64,000 nt of DNA from DASUAS01 sp963841415 (GCA_963841415.1 CAWJCN010000003.1:868001-932000), one strand, 5' to 3'; numbered from the stretch's first letter, positions 51,939 through 61,590 are shown. Program-made: numbers and translations. Notes: a model not told the origin generated them from the sequence alone.

Positions 51939-52214
51939 ATGAGCGAATCCACATCGTCCAGCGGCCCGCCCGGTTCCGAATCGAGTGACCCGCCGCAGAT
52001 CGACTGGTCCGGCCTGGTCGGGGAGTGGTCCAAGTTCACGCGGGACGTCCTCGACAGGTTCTCGCAACGCGCGGCAACGAACGCGGATTCCGCCCGCCAA
52101 GGTCTGTACGGCCGGCAACAGTGGCTCGACGACGTGGAGTGGTTCTGGCACCACCTCGGTGAGGACGCCACACGCGGGGTGCAGATCTGCCGGGACAAGT
52201 TCACGAAGTACTGA
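51939..52214 (+). CDS. Small amphipathic helical protein
   Basis: 91 residues. Ser/Pro-rich start, then an almost unbroken helix: IDWSGLVGEWSKFTRDVLDR, FSQRAATNADSARQGLYGRQ, QWLDDVEWFWHHLGEDATRG. Six aromatic residues (mainly Trp) lie along the helix, as in phasins or other lipid-surface proteins. ATG after GAGGAG with 6 bases between; 24 bases from the previous gene and overlapping nothing. Function not known. Confidence 0.6.
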   Translation: MSESTSSSGPPGSESSDPPQIDWSGLVGEWSKFTRDVLDRFSQRAATNADSARQGLYGRQQWLDDVEWFWHHLGEDATRGVQICRDKFTKY

Positions 52215-52215
52215 C

Positions 52216-52779
52216 ATGACTTCCACCGGGGGTGCCGAGTCCGCAAGCGAGCGCGACCACGTCGCGGAAGCCGCCCGCGAGGTCGCGCGCGCCTGGCATC
52301 ACGCCGTCTCTCGTGCAGCCGAGGCTGCCGACGGGACGTACTCACGCACCGACGCCGCTGCCGATCTCGACTGGTGGGCGGCGACGACCGCGCGGTGGAC
52401 GGCGGATCTCGTCGCGTGCTGGGCCGCGCTGGTCCATCAGTTCGCACCATCTCCCGCGTTCGCGAAGCAGCCGTCATCGCGGGTCACCGCGCGTGTCCCG
52501 CAGTCGATCAGTGGCCGTCCTCTCACCCTCGAGACGACTGGCTTTCGGGCGATCGGCTATGGCGCGCAATACTTCCTCCCTGCCGCGGTGGTCACGTTCG
52601 ACCTCCAGAAGGACGTGCTGCCGCCGGGGGTCGACGAGTTCACGGTGACGATCGACTGCAAGGGGCTTCCCCCGTCAGCCCATGAGATCACGCTGATCTA
52701 CGAAGGTGAGATCACTTCGACCGAGACGGGCGCGCTGGTGACCGACCCGATCCGGTTCGTCAAGCCCGCCTCCTCGTGA
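52216..52779 (+). CDS. Unassigned protein: Trp-rich helical part plus beta-sandwich-like part
   Basis: 187 residues. Helical part ERDHVAEAAREVARAWHHAV ... DLDWWAATTARWTADLVACW, then a beta part (RVTARVPQSISGRPLTLETT ... VDEFTVTIDCKGLP ... HEITLIYEGEITSTETG). The plan is the same as in the protein at 45457. It starts one base after the stop of the small helical gene, so the two are tightly coupled. The frame upstream of ATG 52216 is shadow. Function not known. Confidence 0.6.
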   Translation: MTSTGGAESASERDHVAEAAREVARAWHHAVSRAAEAADGTYSRTDAAADLDWWAATTARWTADLVACWAALVHQFAPSPAFAKQPSSRVTARVPQSISGRPLTLETTGFRAIGYGAQYFLPAAVVTFDLQKDVLPPGVDEFTVTIDCKGLPPSAHEITLIYEGEITSTETGALVTDPIRFVKPASS

Positions 52780-52786
52780 CCGCGTC

Positions 52787-55700
52787 GTGAGCACCGAACA
52801 CCGGCAGTCGTGGATCGGGCGGTGGAGGAGGCGATCGCGAGCTGCCCAGGACGTCAACAGCGGCGCTCACGCACGATCGACGGGCGAGCGTCGCCAGATG
52901 ACGGTGATGTTCGTCGACCTCGTCGGTTCCACCGCCATGGCCGAGCATCACGAGCCCGAGGTCGTGCGCGACGTCCTACGCGAGTACCAGGAGCTGTGCG
53001 CTCGCGCGATCACTGCACACCGGGGTCACATCTTCCAATACGTCGGAGACGGCATCCTCGCGTACTTCGGGTTCCCTACCGCACACGAGCACGACGCCCG
53101 AGAGGCCGTCCAGGCCGGCCTCGACATCGTCGACTCGTTGGCGCGCGTCGCGGCTCGGATCCGGCGCGACCCCGGCATCGAGATCGCAGCGCGAGTCGGC
53201 GTGCACACCGGACTGGTGTTGGTGAGCGACATGGGATCCGACGCCGCGCCGGAGCGCGACGCGGTGATCGGACGGGCCCCGAACCAGGCCGCCCGCATCC
53301 AGTCGCTCGCACCCGAGAACTCGGTGGTGATCAGCGACGACACCCTGGAGATCGTGCGCGGCTACTTCGACGTCGAATCGCTGGGCACGCCCTCGATGAA
53401 GGGCATCGACCGTGTCGTCGAGGTGTTCCGCGTGGTCGGTCGCACCGACGCGGTGCACCGGCTCCAGCTCTCGGAGACCATTCGGACACCGCTCGTCGGC
53501 CGCAAAGACGAGCGGCGCGCCTTGCGCGAGATCTGGGAGGCCCTGATCGAGGCGCCGGCGTCGCCGACACGCGTGAGGACGGTCACGGTGCGCGGGGAGG
53601 CCGGCATCGGCAAGTCGCGGTTGGCTGCCTGGCTGGTCTCGGAGGTGGAAGCCGCGCGAAGTCCGGTGCTCGCCATGTTGTGTGCCCGCGATCGGCGCGC
53701 GAGCCGGTTGTTCCCCGTGGCATCGATGCTCGAGCGGCGGCTCCAATTCCAGCGCGAAGACGACAACGCAACGCGCGTCGAGAAGTGCGAGGCGTTCTGC
53801 GACGGCCTGGGGCTGAACGCCCGCGCCCTGATGCCGTTCCTCGTCGACGTGCTCGGCGTGCCCGCGAGCGACCAGTTTCCGCTCCCGGCGTTGGACCCCC
53901 ACCTGTTGCGCGAGCAGACCTTTGACGCGTTGTCCGACATCGTCCGTGCCCATGTGCGTTCGGGCCGGACGCTGCTGGTCGTCGAGGACGCGCAATGGGC
54001 CGATGAGACAACGATCGCATGGCTCCGCCGGCTGGCCGGTCTGGAGGAGGAACTGCGGTTCGTGCTGCTCGTCACCGCCCGGCCCGAGTTCGCGCCATGG
54101 AGAGGGCCGACCTGTGCCACTTTCGAACTCGGACCACTCGCGGGCGACGACCAGACGGAGCTCGTCCGAGCGCTCGGCGACCTGCATCAGATCCCCGAGG
54201 ACCTCTGGGACGTCATCGCGGCGCGGTCCGATGGCAACCCGTTGTTCGCCGAGGAGCTCGCCAAGGCCATCGCGAAGCGAGTCGAAGAGGATCACGATGC
54301 CGAAGCGATCCCGCGGACGATCCGAGATCTCCTCACCGCACGCCTCGACGCGCTCGGTGACGACAAGCAGCTCGCGCAGGCGGCGTCGGTCATCGGGCGA
54401 GAGATCGACGTGGAGCTCCTGCGCGCCGTGTGCGGACTCACGCGCAAGCAGCTCGCCGCGGGTCTGTCGGCGCTCATCCGCGAGGGAGTGGTCGAGGAGC
54501 GGCCGGATGCCCAGCGACCCCGGTCGCATCAGTTCGTCCATGCACTCGTCCGCGACGCCGCGTACAAATCACAGGAGCCTCGGCAGGCCCGCGCGACGCA
54601 TCTTCGAGTCGCGGAGGCATTACGCGCTCGTCCCGACGCCGATCCTGGCCTCGTCGCGCACCACTTCGACGCCGCCGCCGTGGTCGACGAGGCGGTCACG
54701 TGGTATCTGCTCGCCGGGGTCGCGGCGCAGAACTCGGCGGCCGATGCCGAAGCGGTTCGCTTGCTCGACCGGAGCCTCGAGCTGCTCCCGTCCTTGGCCG
54801 ACGGTCCGCCGCGCGACTTCCAGGAGTTCAACCTGCGGATCGTGCGCGGCACGAGCTACGTGAACATGCACGGCTACGGCGCGCCCGGCGCGGCCGAGGA
54901 CTTCGGCCGCAGCCTCGAGCTCAGCGAGCAGGTGGCCACGGGTGTCGACGTCGTGCCTCCGACCGCGGCGATCTGGGCGTACTACCTGGTGCACGGCGAT
55001 CTCCGTTCGGCGGCGGGCGCGGTGGAACGCCTCCAGACGATCGCCCGCGCCGACCTCGAGCCGGAGATCCTCTGCTGCACCGGAGTCCAGCGGTTCTTCG
55101 AGGGCCGTATCCGCGAGGCGTACGAGATCCTGCACGCCTCGGTCGACCAGTTCGAACGGCGCGACGCTCGAGAGCGCACGTCGCGCCGTTGGTTGCTCCC
55201 CAACGACGCGTTCAGCGTCGCACTCACCCACCTCGGGTTCGTGCACTGGATGATCGGCGAGACCGACGGCGCGCAGTGGCGCATCGACGAAGCGATGCGC
55301 CGGGCGACATCTCTCCCCAGCTATCCGAAGGGTGCGTTCACCGAGGCCTACGTCGCCTCGTACGCGGCGCTCATCGAGAGCCTCGCGGAACGCTTCGAGC
55401 GAAGTCGTGAGCTGCATGAGCAGGCCCTCGCGGTCGCCCAGCGCTTCGGCATGCAGTTCTGGATCTCCACTGCGACCGCCGGCCGCGCGATCGCATTGGC
55501 GCATCTCGGCGAGCCGCGCGCTGCGCTCGAGATGCTCGGCCCCGCGATGGAGCAGTGGCAGAACCTCGGCGCGGGAGCGCTGTTGCCGTACGACCTGACG
55601 CAGCGCGCCCTCATGCACGTTCAGCTCGGCGACCTCGGGACGGCGTTGGCTGACGTCGACGAGGCGCTCGCCCGTGCCGACGCCACCACCGAGCACCTGT

Positions 55701-55972
55701 TCAGTCCGGAGACTTACCGGGTGCGCGCCGCGATCCTGCGAGCGCGCGATCCCGACGACGCTGGAGTGCGGTCCGAGCTCCTCGCCGCGCGCGCCCTCGG
55801 AGCCGAGCAGGGCGCACTCGTCTTCGAGCTGCGTGCCGCGCTCGACCTGGCCGAGCTCACCACGAACAAGTCCGACGACGACATCGACGCGCTGCGCGAG
55901 ATCTGCAGCCGGCTCCCGGCCGGCGCCACCCTGCCCGAGCGCGCCCGGCTCGAGGCGCTCGTGGGCCTCTGA
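52787..55972 (+). CDS. Adenylate cyclase - AAA ATPase - TPR regulator
   Basis: 1061 residues. Class III cyclase domain (about 38-220): metal Asp44 in TVMFVDLVGSTAMAE and Asp88 in FQYVGDGILAYFGFP, transition-state Asn166 and Arg170 in RAPNQAAR; the usual purine-binding Lys is Gln, common in this subgroup. Then a STAND/AAA ATPase: RTPLVGRKDERR, P-loop VRGEAGIGKSRLAAW (268-282), Walker B LLVVEDAQWADETT (396-409). The last 400 residues are helical repeats of TPR type. There is no LuxR DNA-binding end. It is probably a ligand-controlled cAMP producer. GTG 52787, 7 bases after the preceding gene, so it belongs to that operon. Confidence 0.88.
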   Translation: MSTEHRQSWIGRWRRRSRAAQDVNSGAHARSTGERRQMTVMFVDLVGSTAMAEHHEPEVVRDVLREYQELCARAITAHRGHIFQYVGDGILAYFGFPTAHEHDAREAVQAGLDIVDSLARVAARIRRDPGIEIAARVGVHTGLVLVSDMGSDAAPERDAVIGRAPNQAARIQSLAPENSVVISDDTLEIVRGYFDVESLGTPSMKGIDRVVEVFRVVGRTDAVHRLQLSETIRTPLVGRKDERRALREIWEALIEAPASPTRVRTVTVRGEAGIGKSRLAAWLVSEVEAARSPVLAMLCARDRRASRLFPVASMLERRLQFQREDDNATRVEKCEAFCDGLGLNARALMPFLVDVLGVPASDQFPLPALDPHLLREQTFDALSDIVRAHVRSGRTLLVVEDAQWADETTIAWLRRLAGLEEELRFVLLVTARPEFAPWRGPTCATFELGPLAGDDQTELVRALGDLHQIPEDLWDVIAARSDGNPLFAEELAKAIAKRVEEDHDAEAIPRTIRDLLTARLDALGDDKQLAQAASVIGREIDVELLRAVCGLTRKQLAAGLSALIREGVVEERPDAQRPRSHQFVHALVRDAAYKSQEPRQARATHLRVAEALRARPDADPGLVAHHFDAAAVVDEAVTWYLLAGVAAQNSAADAEAVRLLDRSLELLPSLADGPPRDFQEFNLRIVRGTSYVNMHGYGAPGAAEDFGRSLELSEQVATGVDVVPPTAAIWAYYLVHGDLRSAAGAVERLQTIARADLEPEILCCTGVQRFFEGRIREAYEILHASVDQFERRDARERTSRRWLLPNDAFSVALTHLGFVHWMIGETDGAQWRIDEAMRRATSLPSYPKGAFTEAYVASYAALIESLAERFERSRELHEQALAVAQRFGMQFWISTATAGRAIALAHLGEPRAALEMLGPAMEQWQNLGAGALLPYDLTQRALMHVQLGDLGTALADVDEALARADATTEHLFSPETYRVRAAILRARDPDDAGVRSELLAARALGAEQGALVFELRAALDLAELTTNKSDDDIDALREICSRLPAGATLPERARLEALVGL

Positions 55973-55988
55973 CCTCTTCGCTGCGGTT

Positions 55989-57002
55989 TCAGACTCCGAT
56001 GGCCCGCCGACGACCGGCGAGCGTCGAGATCACCACCGCGACGAAGAGCGCGGCGCCGTTGAAGACGTCGTTGACCCAACTGGAGACGCCTGCGAGCGAC
56101 AGTCCGGTCACCGTGAAGGCGAGAAAGAAGATGGCGATCAGCGTGCCGGGGACGTTGAACCGACCGGGCTTGATCGCAGTCGCGCCGAGGTAGGCGGCCG
56201 CGAGCGCCTGCAGGCTGTCGCCGACGGTCCCGACCTGCGGGCTGGCGCCGCCGTTTCGGGCGACGAGGAGGACACCGGCCAGTCCCGCGAGCGTCGCCGA
56301 CAGGACGAACGCGAGCGTGACGAGGCGCGCGACCGGGAGCCCGACCAGGCGCGCCGCCTCCCGGTTGGATCCGATGCTGAAGAGGTACCGACCGAAGGGT
56401 GTGTGCTCGAGCACCCAGTACACGAACCCCGCCACCACCGCGAGCACGTACAGCGTGCGCGGGACACCGAACCAGTCGCCCGAACCCAGGTCGACGAGAT
56501 CGCTCGAGATGCCGGTGATGATCGACTGGCTGTTCGTGTACCAGATGGCGATGCCCGCGAGCACGGTCGAGATCCCGAGCGTGACGATCAATGAGTTCAC
56601 GCCGATGCGCCCGACGGTGATGCCGTTGACCATCCCGACCAGCGCACCGACTCCGATGCCGACGACGACTGCGATCACGACCGGAAGCCCGAGACGAGCC
56701 ATCAACCCCGCGGTCAGGACCTGCGAGAGCCCGGCCACCGGTCCGACCGAGAAGTCGAATTCTGCGCAGACGAGCGGGAACATGATCGCCAGCGAGAGGA
56801 TCCCGATCACCGCCTGGTTGCCGAGGACGTTATCGATGTTCGCCTGGGTGAGGAACGTTGCCGACGTCTCGGCCCACAGGGAGAAGAACACGAAGACGGC
56901 CACGAACACGACGAGAAGCGCGTAGCGCTCCGCAAACGCCAGGACGCGGTCGCGCGACGCGCTCGTACCGGCCTGGTGCTTTGCCGCCCCGATCCCGCTC
57001 AC
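55989..57002 (-). CDS. Ribose-type ABC transporter permease (RbsC family)
   Basis: 337 residues, about ten membrane helices of the BPD_transp_2 family: MFPLVCAEFDFSVGPVAGLS, NGITVGRIGVNSLIVTLGIS, LEHTPFGRYLFSIGSNREAA, AAYLGATAIKPGRFNVPGTL. It carries a sugar or polyol in. GTG start overlaps the ATPase stop (GTGA). It ends 16 bases from the converging cyclase gene. Confidence 0.92.
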   Translation of the reverse strand: MSGIGAAKHQAGTSASRDRVLAFAERYALLVVFVAVFVFFSLWAETSATFLTQANIDNVLGNQAVIGILSLAIMFPLVCAEFDFSVGPVAGLSQVLTAGLMARLGLPVVIAVVVGIGVGALVGMVNGITVGRIGVNSLIVTLGISTVLAGIAIWYTNSQSIITGISSDLVDLGSGDWFGVPRTLYVLAVVAGFVYWVLEHTPFGRYLFSIGSNREAARLVGLPVARLVTLAFVLSATLAGLAGVLLVARNGGASPQVGTVGDSLQALAAAYLGATAIKPGRFNVPGTLIAIFFLAFTVTGLSLAGVSSWVNDVFNGAALFVAVVISTLAGRRRAIGV

Positions 57003-58525
57003 GCCGGCCCCGGCAGGGTGCCGTACGCGAGCTGCGCGATTCGCGTCGGGTCGACATCCGGTTGTCGCAGTTCGGCGACAATCGTTCCGCGCACCATCAC
57101 CGCGACGCGGTCCGCGAGCGCCGAGAGCTCGTCGAAGTCATCGGACGCGACGATCACCGCGGCGCCCGACGCCGCTGCATCGGCGAGCATCTGATGGAGA
57201 TCGGCGCGCGCGGCGACGTCGACACCGCGTGTGGGTTCGTCGAGCAACAGGATCGTGGGCCTTCGACGGAGCCACCGGGCCACGATCACCTTCTGCTGAT
57301 TGCCGCCCGACAACGTGTCCATCTCCTGCTCCGCGGAGGACGCGTTGATCCCGAAGGTGTCGAACGCGCGCCGGGTGGACGCCTCCTCCTCGCGGCGCCG
57401 GAGCCAGAGGCCTCGCGACGACGAGGGAACCGATGCGGCCGTGAGGTTGGCGCGCACCGACAGCCGGGGGAACGCCCCTGCCGCCCGCTCCGGCGGCACG
57501 TACGCGACCCCCGCGCGCATCGCGTCGCCGACGTGGTCGAACCGCACCGGCCGGCCGTCGAGCCCGATGGTGCCCGCCCGTGCGGCGCGCGCCCCGTACA
57601 GCATCCTCAACAAGTCGGAGCGGCCGGAACCGAGTGGTCCCGCAAGACCGAGGATCTCGCCGTATCGAGCGGTCAGGCTGACGCCGCGCACCGCGCCACC
57701 GGCGAGACCGCGGACGTCGAGCGCAAGCCCTCGGGTCGGCCGCGTCGCGGTGTGCCGCGTCGAGCGCACCGCTCGCCCCACCATCAAGTCGACCAGACGT
57801 TCGCGGTTGAGCGTGTCGCGCGTCAGTGAGCCGACGATGCGTCCGTCGCGCAGCACGGTGGCGCGATCGGCAGTTGCGACGACCTCGTCCAGCCGGTGGC
57901 TCACGAAGAGCGCGGCGTGGCCGCGGTCGACGCATTGCCGCAGCGCGGCGTGCACACGCGTCGCCTCAGCCGCCGCGAGGGCGGCCGTCGGCTCGTCGAG
58001 TACGAGCACCAACCGCGGCGCGCCGTCGGTGTCGGCGTCGCTGAGCGCACGCGCGACGGCGAGCATCGTCCGCTCCGCCACAGAGAGGGTGCGGACCAGC
58101 GCGTCCGGATGCGCGGGAATGTCGTAGCGCCGGAGCTGGCCGCGAGCGCGTTCATGCAAGCGGTGACGGTCGATCGTCCCGCGCCGAACCGGGAACCCTG
58201 AACCGATCGCGAGGTTCTCGGCCACCGAGAGCTCCGGGAACAGGCCGAGCTCCTGATGCACGAAGCGCAGGCCCGCCACGCGCGCGCGTTCAGGCGTGAC
58301 CCGGTCGGTGGTCAACTGGTCGTCGCCGACGGAGATCGTCCCGCCTGGGCTCCCGCGGTACACCCCGGCCAGGATCTTGAGCAGCGTCGATTTACCGGAG
58401 CCGTTGCCACCGACCAGCGCGTGGACCTCGCCCGATCGCACCGCGACGGACACGTCGTCGAGGGCGACGGTGCCGGGGAACGTCTTCGACAGGTGCGCGA
58501 CGGAGAGCGCCGCGTCGCCCGTCAT
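56999..58525 (-). CDS. Ribose-type ABC transporter ATPase (RbsA family, two cassettes)
   Basis: 508 residues with two nucleotide-binding domains. First: ALVGGNGSGKSTLLKILAG, signature LSVAERTMLAVARAL and LVLDEPTAALA. Second: GLAGPLGSGRSDLLRMLYG, signature LSGGNQQKVIVARWL and LLLDEPTRGVDV. As usual in this family the second P-loop is degenerate (GSGRS). ATG 58525 overlaps the stop of the binding-protein gene (TGATG). Confidence 0.93.
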   Translation of the reverse strand: MTGDAALSVAHLSKTFPGTVALDDVSVAVRSGEVHALVGGNGSGKSTLLKILAGVYRGSPGGTISVGDDQLTTDRVTPERARVAGLRFVHQELGLFPELSVAENLAIGSGFPVRRGTIDRHRLHERARGQLRRYDIPAHPDALVRTLSVAERTMLAVARALSDADTDGAPRLVLVLDEPTAALAAAEATRVHAALRQCVDRGHAALFVSHRLDEVVATADRATVLRDGRIVGSLTRDTLNRERLVDLMVGRAVRSTRHTATRPTRGLALDVRGLAGGAVRGVSLTARYGEILGLAGPLGSGRSDLLRMLYGARAARAGTIGLDGRPVRFDHVGDAMRAGVAYVPPERAAGAFPRLSVRANLTAASVPSSSRGLWLRRREEEASTRRAFDTFGINASSAEQEMDTLSGGNQQKVIVARWLRRRPTILLLDEPTRGVDVAARADLHQMLADAAASGAAVIVASDDFDELSALADRVAVMVRGTIVAELRQPDVDPTRIAQLAYGTLPGPA

Positions 58526-59694
58526 CAAGCGACGCCCCAAGCCTTTCGGTATGCGGCCTCGTAGTCGTAGGCCGGCTCGGGCTGGCCGGTCGAGGGCAGG
58601 TTGTGGTTCCGGTCGGTCATGATCCAGCCGAACCCGCTGTCGACCGGTTTCTCGTGACGGAACCTGCTGTTCAGCGCGTCGATCGCCGCCCACGACTCCC
58701 AGGCGGCCGACACGACGTTGACGGCCGTGATCTTCCCCTCGCGGAGCAGGTCGATCTCGGGCTCATAGCCCTCGCCACCCATCACCTTGACGCTCGATGA
58801 GTTCGTCGCGAGCGCGGGAACGACGCCGAGCGTCGTCGCGTACGTGAACGGGCTGCGCACCCAGGTGACCTCCGGGTGGCGGAGCAGCTCGGCCTGGATC
58901 TTCGGCACGAGTTGACCGTTGACGAAGTCGGCCGACGACAGCTGCAGCGTGCTGACGATCTTGGATCCCCCCGACCGAGCGATCGTCTCGCGGAACCCCT
59001 TGTCGATGTAGTGGAGGGTCGTGAACTCAGGCGAGGTGACCAGCAGGATCCGCGCCGCGTTCTTGGAGTCGGCGATCATGTAGTTCGCCTGCTGGGCCCC
59101 GTAGGACGCGACCCACACCCCGATGTTGCTCGCGCTCGGACCGAGGTTGATGTTCGCGTTGAACAACCCGCGCTTCGCGCCGCCTGCTCGCGGATCGTTG
59201 CAGTCGAATGCACCGATGGCCGTGATGGCGATGCCCTTCGCGCGCGCCTCCTCGAGCGGCTGCTTCACCATTCGGCAGTCGATCGCGACCAGCATGATCC
59301 CATCAGCGTCTGCTGCGATTGCCTGCCGGACCAGCTGGGGATAGGTCGCGGGGGTGAGCTTCCCGTCGTAGACATCGACCTGCCAACCGATGGCGTTGGC
59401 CGCGTCGACCGCGGCGCTGACGGGAACCTGTGCGCTGATCGACGACTGCCCCGCGGACACGATCACCAGGTGCTTGTCGGGCGTCGCGGCGCGAGGCGTC
59501 GGATCCACCGGCCGGTCGGTGCCCTTGTACGCCTGCTTCGTAGCCGCGATCGCCACCGCGAGCTGCGGATCGCTCTTGGCTGCGGTCGTGCGGGCGACGA
59601 GTGGCGCCGTCGCCGCGAGCACGGATGCCGTGCACACCGCGCAGAAGACGACCAGCCGACTTGGCCCACCACGGATGCGTGCACGACGCTGCAC
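58525..59694 (-). CDS. Ribose-type ABC transporter substrate-binding protein
   Basis: 389 residues. Signal peptide (RLVVFCAVCTASVLAATAPL) without a lipobox Cys at a good place, then a periplasmic-binding fold: HLVIVSAGQSSISAQVPVSA, QAIAADADGIMLVAIDCRMV, KGIAITAIGAFDC. First gene of a three-gene importer operon. The ligand cannot be told; sugars or autoinducer-2-like molecules are usual. GTG 59694 has GGAGGGGG 6 bases upstream. Confidence 0.88.
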   Translation of the reverse strand: MQRRARIRGGPSRLVVFCAVCTASVLAATAPLVARTTAAKSDPQLAVAIAATKQAYKGTDRPVDPTPRAATPDKHLVIVSAGQSSISAQVPVSAAVDAANAIGWQVDVYDGKLTPATYPQLVRQAIAADADGIMLVAIDCRMVKQPLEEARAKGIAITAIGAFDCNDPRAGGAKRGLFNANINLGPSASNIGVWVASYGAQQANYMIADSKNAARILLVTSPEFTTLHYIDKGFRETIARSGGSKIVSTLQLSSADFVNGQLVPKIQAELLRHPEVTWVRSPFTYATTLGVVPALATNSSSVKVMGGEGYEPEIDLLREGKITAVNVVSAAWESWAAIDALNSRFRHEKPVDSGFGWIMTDRNHNLPSTGQPEPAYDYEAAYRKAWGVA

Positions 59695-59734
59695 CGCTTC
59701 CCCCTCCAGGCCGCTCGCTCCTGCGATGGTCGCG

Positions 59735-59740
59735 AGTGTA
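59735..59740 (-). promoter_or_regulatory. -10 box TACACT of the ABC importer operon
   Basis: Minus-strand TACACT about 40 bases before the GTG at 59694; the short leader contains the strong ribosome site GGAGGGGG. Confidence 0.35.
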
Positions 59741-59820
59741 CGAGTTGACCTGCCGGCCGGCTCGCCATGGGCGAAGCGGATCGTCAGCCGCTCACCGAGC
59801 GACGCCCCGGCGGTGCGCGA

Positions 59821-61590
59821 TCAGTCGCCGATGACGAGCAGGACGTCGCCGGTGCCGACGGTGTCGCCGGCCGCGACGCGCACCTCAGTGACGGTGCCCG
59901 ACTTGTCGGCGCTGATGTGGTTCTCCATCTTCATCGCCTCGAGCACGAGCACCGACTCACCGACCTCGACCGCGTCGCCCGCGGCCACGAGCACCTTCAC
60001 GATCGTGCCCTGCATGGGCGCGACGATGGTGCCGCTGCCGGCCGCGCCGCCCGACGCGCCGGCGCCGGGACGGGGTCGGGCGGATCGCTTCTTCGGCGCC
60101 GCGCCGGCACCGGCCGTCTCGGGCAGCCACAGCTTCACCGAGTAGCGCTTGCCGTCGACCTCGACCGGGATGGTGCGTTCGAGCATCGGTTCGGCGTCCT
60201 CGGCACCGTCGACCGGGGTTGCATCGGGTGCGACGGCCTCGCTGAAGCTGGCGGCGTCGACCTCGTCTTCGACCCACTTGGTGGAATGGGTGACGGCGGC
60301 GAAGTCGGAGTGCGAGAGCAACGCCACGTGAGCCGGGATGGTGGTGTGCACGCCGGTGATCTCGAACTCACCGAGCGCGCGCAACATGCGGTGGCGCGCC
60401 CGCTCGCGGTCGGGCGCCCACACCACGAGCTTGCCGATCAGGTTGTCGTAGTACTGCGACACGGTGTCGCCCTGCGCGTAGCCGCCGTCCCACCTCACGC
60501 CGGGACCGGCCGGCAACCGCAGGTGCGTGATGGTGCCGGGCGAGGGCGCGAAGTTGGCGGCCGCGTTCTCGGCGTTGATGCGGCACTCGATCGAGTGGCC
60601 GGTGTGCACGACGTCGGCGGCGGTGAACGACAGCGGCTCGCCGACCGCGACTCGCAGCTGCTCGGCGACGAGATCGAGTTGCGTGACCTCCTCGGTGACG
60701 CAGTGCTCCACCTGGAGGCGCGTGTTCATCTCGAGGAACCAGAACTCGCCGTCCTGGTACAGGCACTCCACCGTGCCCGCGTTCACGTAGCCGCAGCCGC
60801 GGGCGACCTTCACCGCAGCCTCGTTCATCGCGGCGCGGATCTCGTCGCTCAGCTTCGGCGCCGGGCTCTCTTCGATGAGCTTCTGGTGGCGGCGCTGCGT
60901 GGAGCAGTCGCGCTCGCCGAGGCACACCACGTTGCCGTGGGTGTCGGCGAACACCTGCAGCTCGATGTGGCGGGGCCGGGTGAGGTAGCGCTCCATGTAG
61001 CACTCGCCCCGCCCGAAGTAGGCGACGGCCTCGCGGGCCGCCGACTCGAACGCCTCGGCGGCGTCGTCGGGGCCGTGGGCGATCTTGAGGCCGCGCCCAC
61101 CACCGCCGTACGCGGCCTTGATGGCGACCGGCCAGCCGAACTCGCTGCCGAACGCCACCACCTCGGAGGCGTCCTGGATGGGTTCGAGGGTGCCGGGCAC
61201 CGACTCGACGTCGGCCGCCGCGGCCGCCTTCCGCGACGAGATCTTGTCGCCCATGATCTCGATCGCCTCGGGCGGGGGGCCGATCCACGCCACGCCCCGC
61301 TCGCTGATGGCTCGGGCGAAGTCGGCGTTCTCGGAGAAGAACCCGTATCCGGGGTGCACCGCTTCCGCACCGCTGCGCTCGAGGGCGTCGAGGATGGCTT
61401 CGGTGTTGAGGTAGCTCTCGGCCGCGGTCTGCCCGCCCAGGGCGTAGGCCTCGTCGGCGTAGCGGACGTGCATCGCGTCGCGGTCCAGCTCGGAGTAGAC
61501 GGCGACGGTCGTGATGCCGAGCTCACGGCAGGTGCGCATCACCCGGACCGCGATCTCACCTCGGTTGGCGATGAGGACTTTGGAGAACAA
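59821..61590 (-). CDS. Biotin-dependent acyl-CoA carboxylase alpha subunit (biotin carboxylase + BCCP)
   Basis: 589 residues. Biotin carboxylase: FSKVLIANRGEIAVRVMRTC, ATP-grasp AIKAAYGGGGRGLKIA, GERDCSTQRRHQKLIEESPA and FLEMNTRLQVEH. After an Ala/Pro linker comes the biotin carrier domain with VLEAMKMENHI, the biotinyl Lys554 being 35 residues from the end as usual. It fits the AccA3-type alpha subunits of actinobacteria that serve acetyl-, propionyl- or longer acyl-CoA. No beta (carboxyltransferase) gene is in the window. The start is TTG 61590 after GAGGGG; the frame further upstream crosses birA and is shadow. Divergent from birA. Confidence 0.94.
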   Translation of the reverse strand: MFSKVLIANRGEIAVRVMRTCRELGITTVAVYSELDRDAMHVRYADEAYALGGQTAAESYLNTEAILDALERSGAEAVHPGYGFFSENADFARAISERGVAWIGPPPEAIEIMGDKISSRKAAAAADVESVPGTLEPIQDASEVVAFGSEFGWPVAIKAAYGGGGRGLKIAHGPDDAAEAFESAAREAVAYFGRGECYMERYLTRPRHIELQVFADTHGNVVCLGERDCSTQRRHQKLIEESPAPKLSDEIRAAMNEAAVKVARGCGYVNAGTVECLYQDGEFWFLEMNTRLQVEHCVTEEVTQLDLVAEQLRVAVGEPLSFTAADVVHTGHSIECRINAENAAANFAPSPGTITHLRLPAGPGVRWDGGYAQGDTVSQYYDNLIGKLVVWAPDRERARHRMLRALGEFEITGVHTTIPAHVALLSHSDFAAVTHSTKWVEDEVDAASFSEAVAPDATPVDGAEDAEPMLERTIPVEVDGKRYSVKLWLPETAGAGAAPKKRSARPRPGAGASGGAAGSGTIVAPMQGTIVKVLVAAGDAVEVGESVLVLEAMKMENHISADKSGTVTEVRVAAGDTVGTGDVLLVIGD

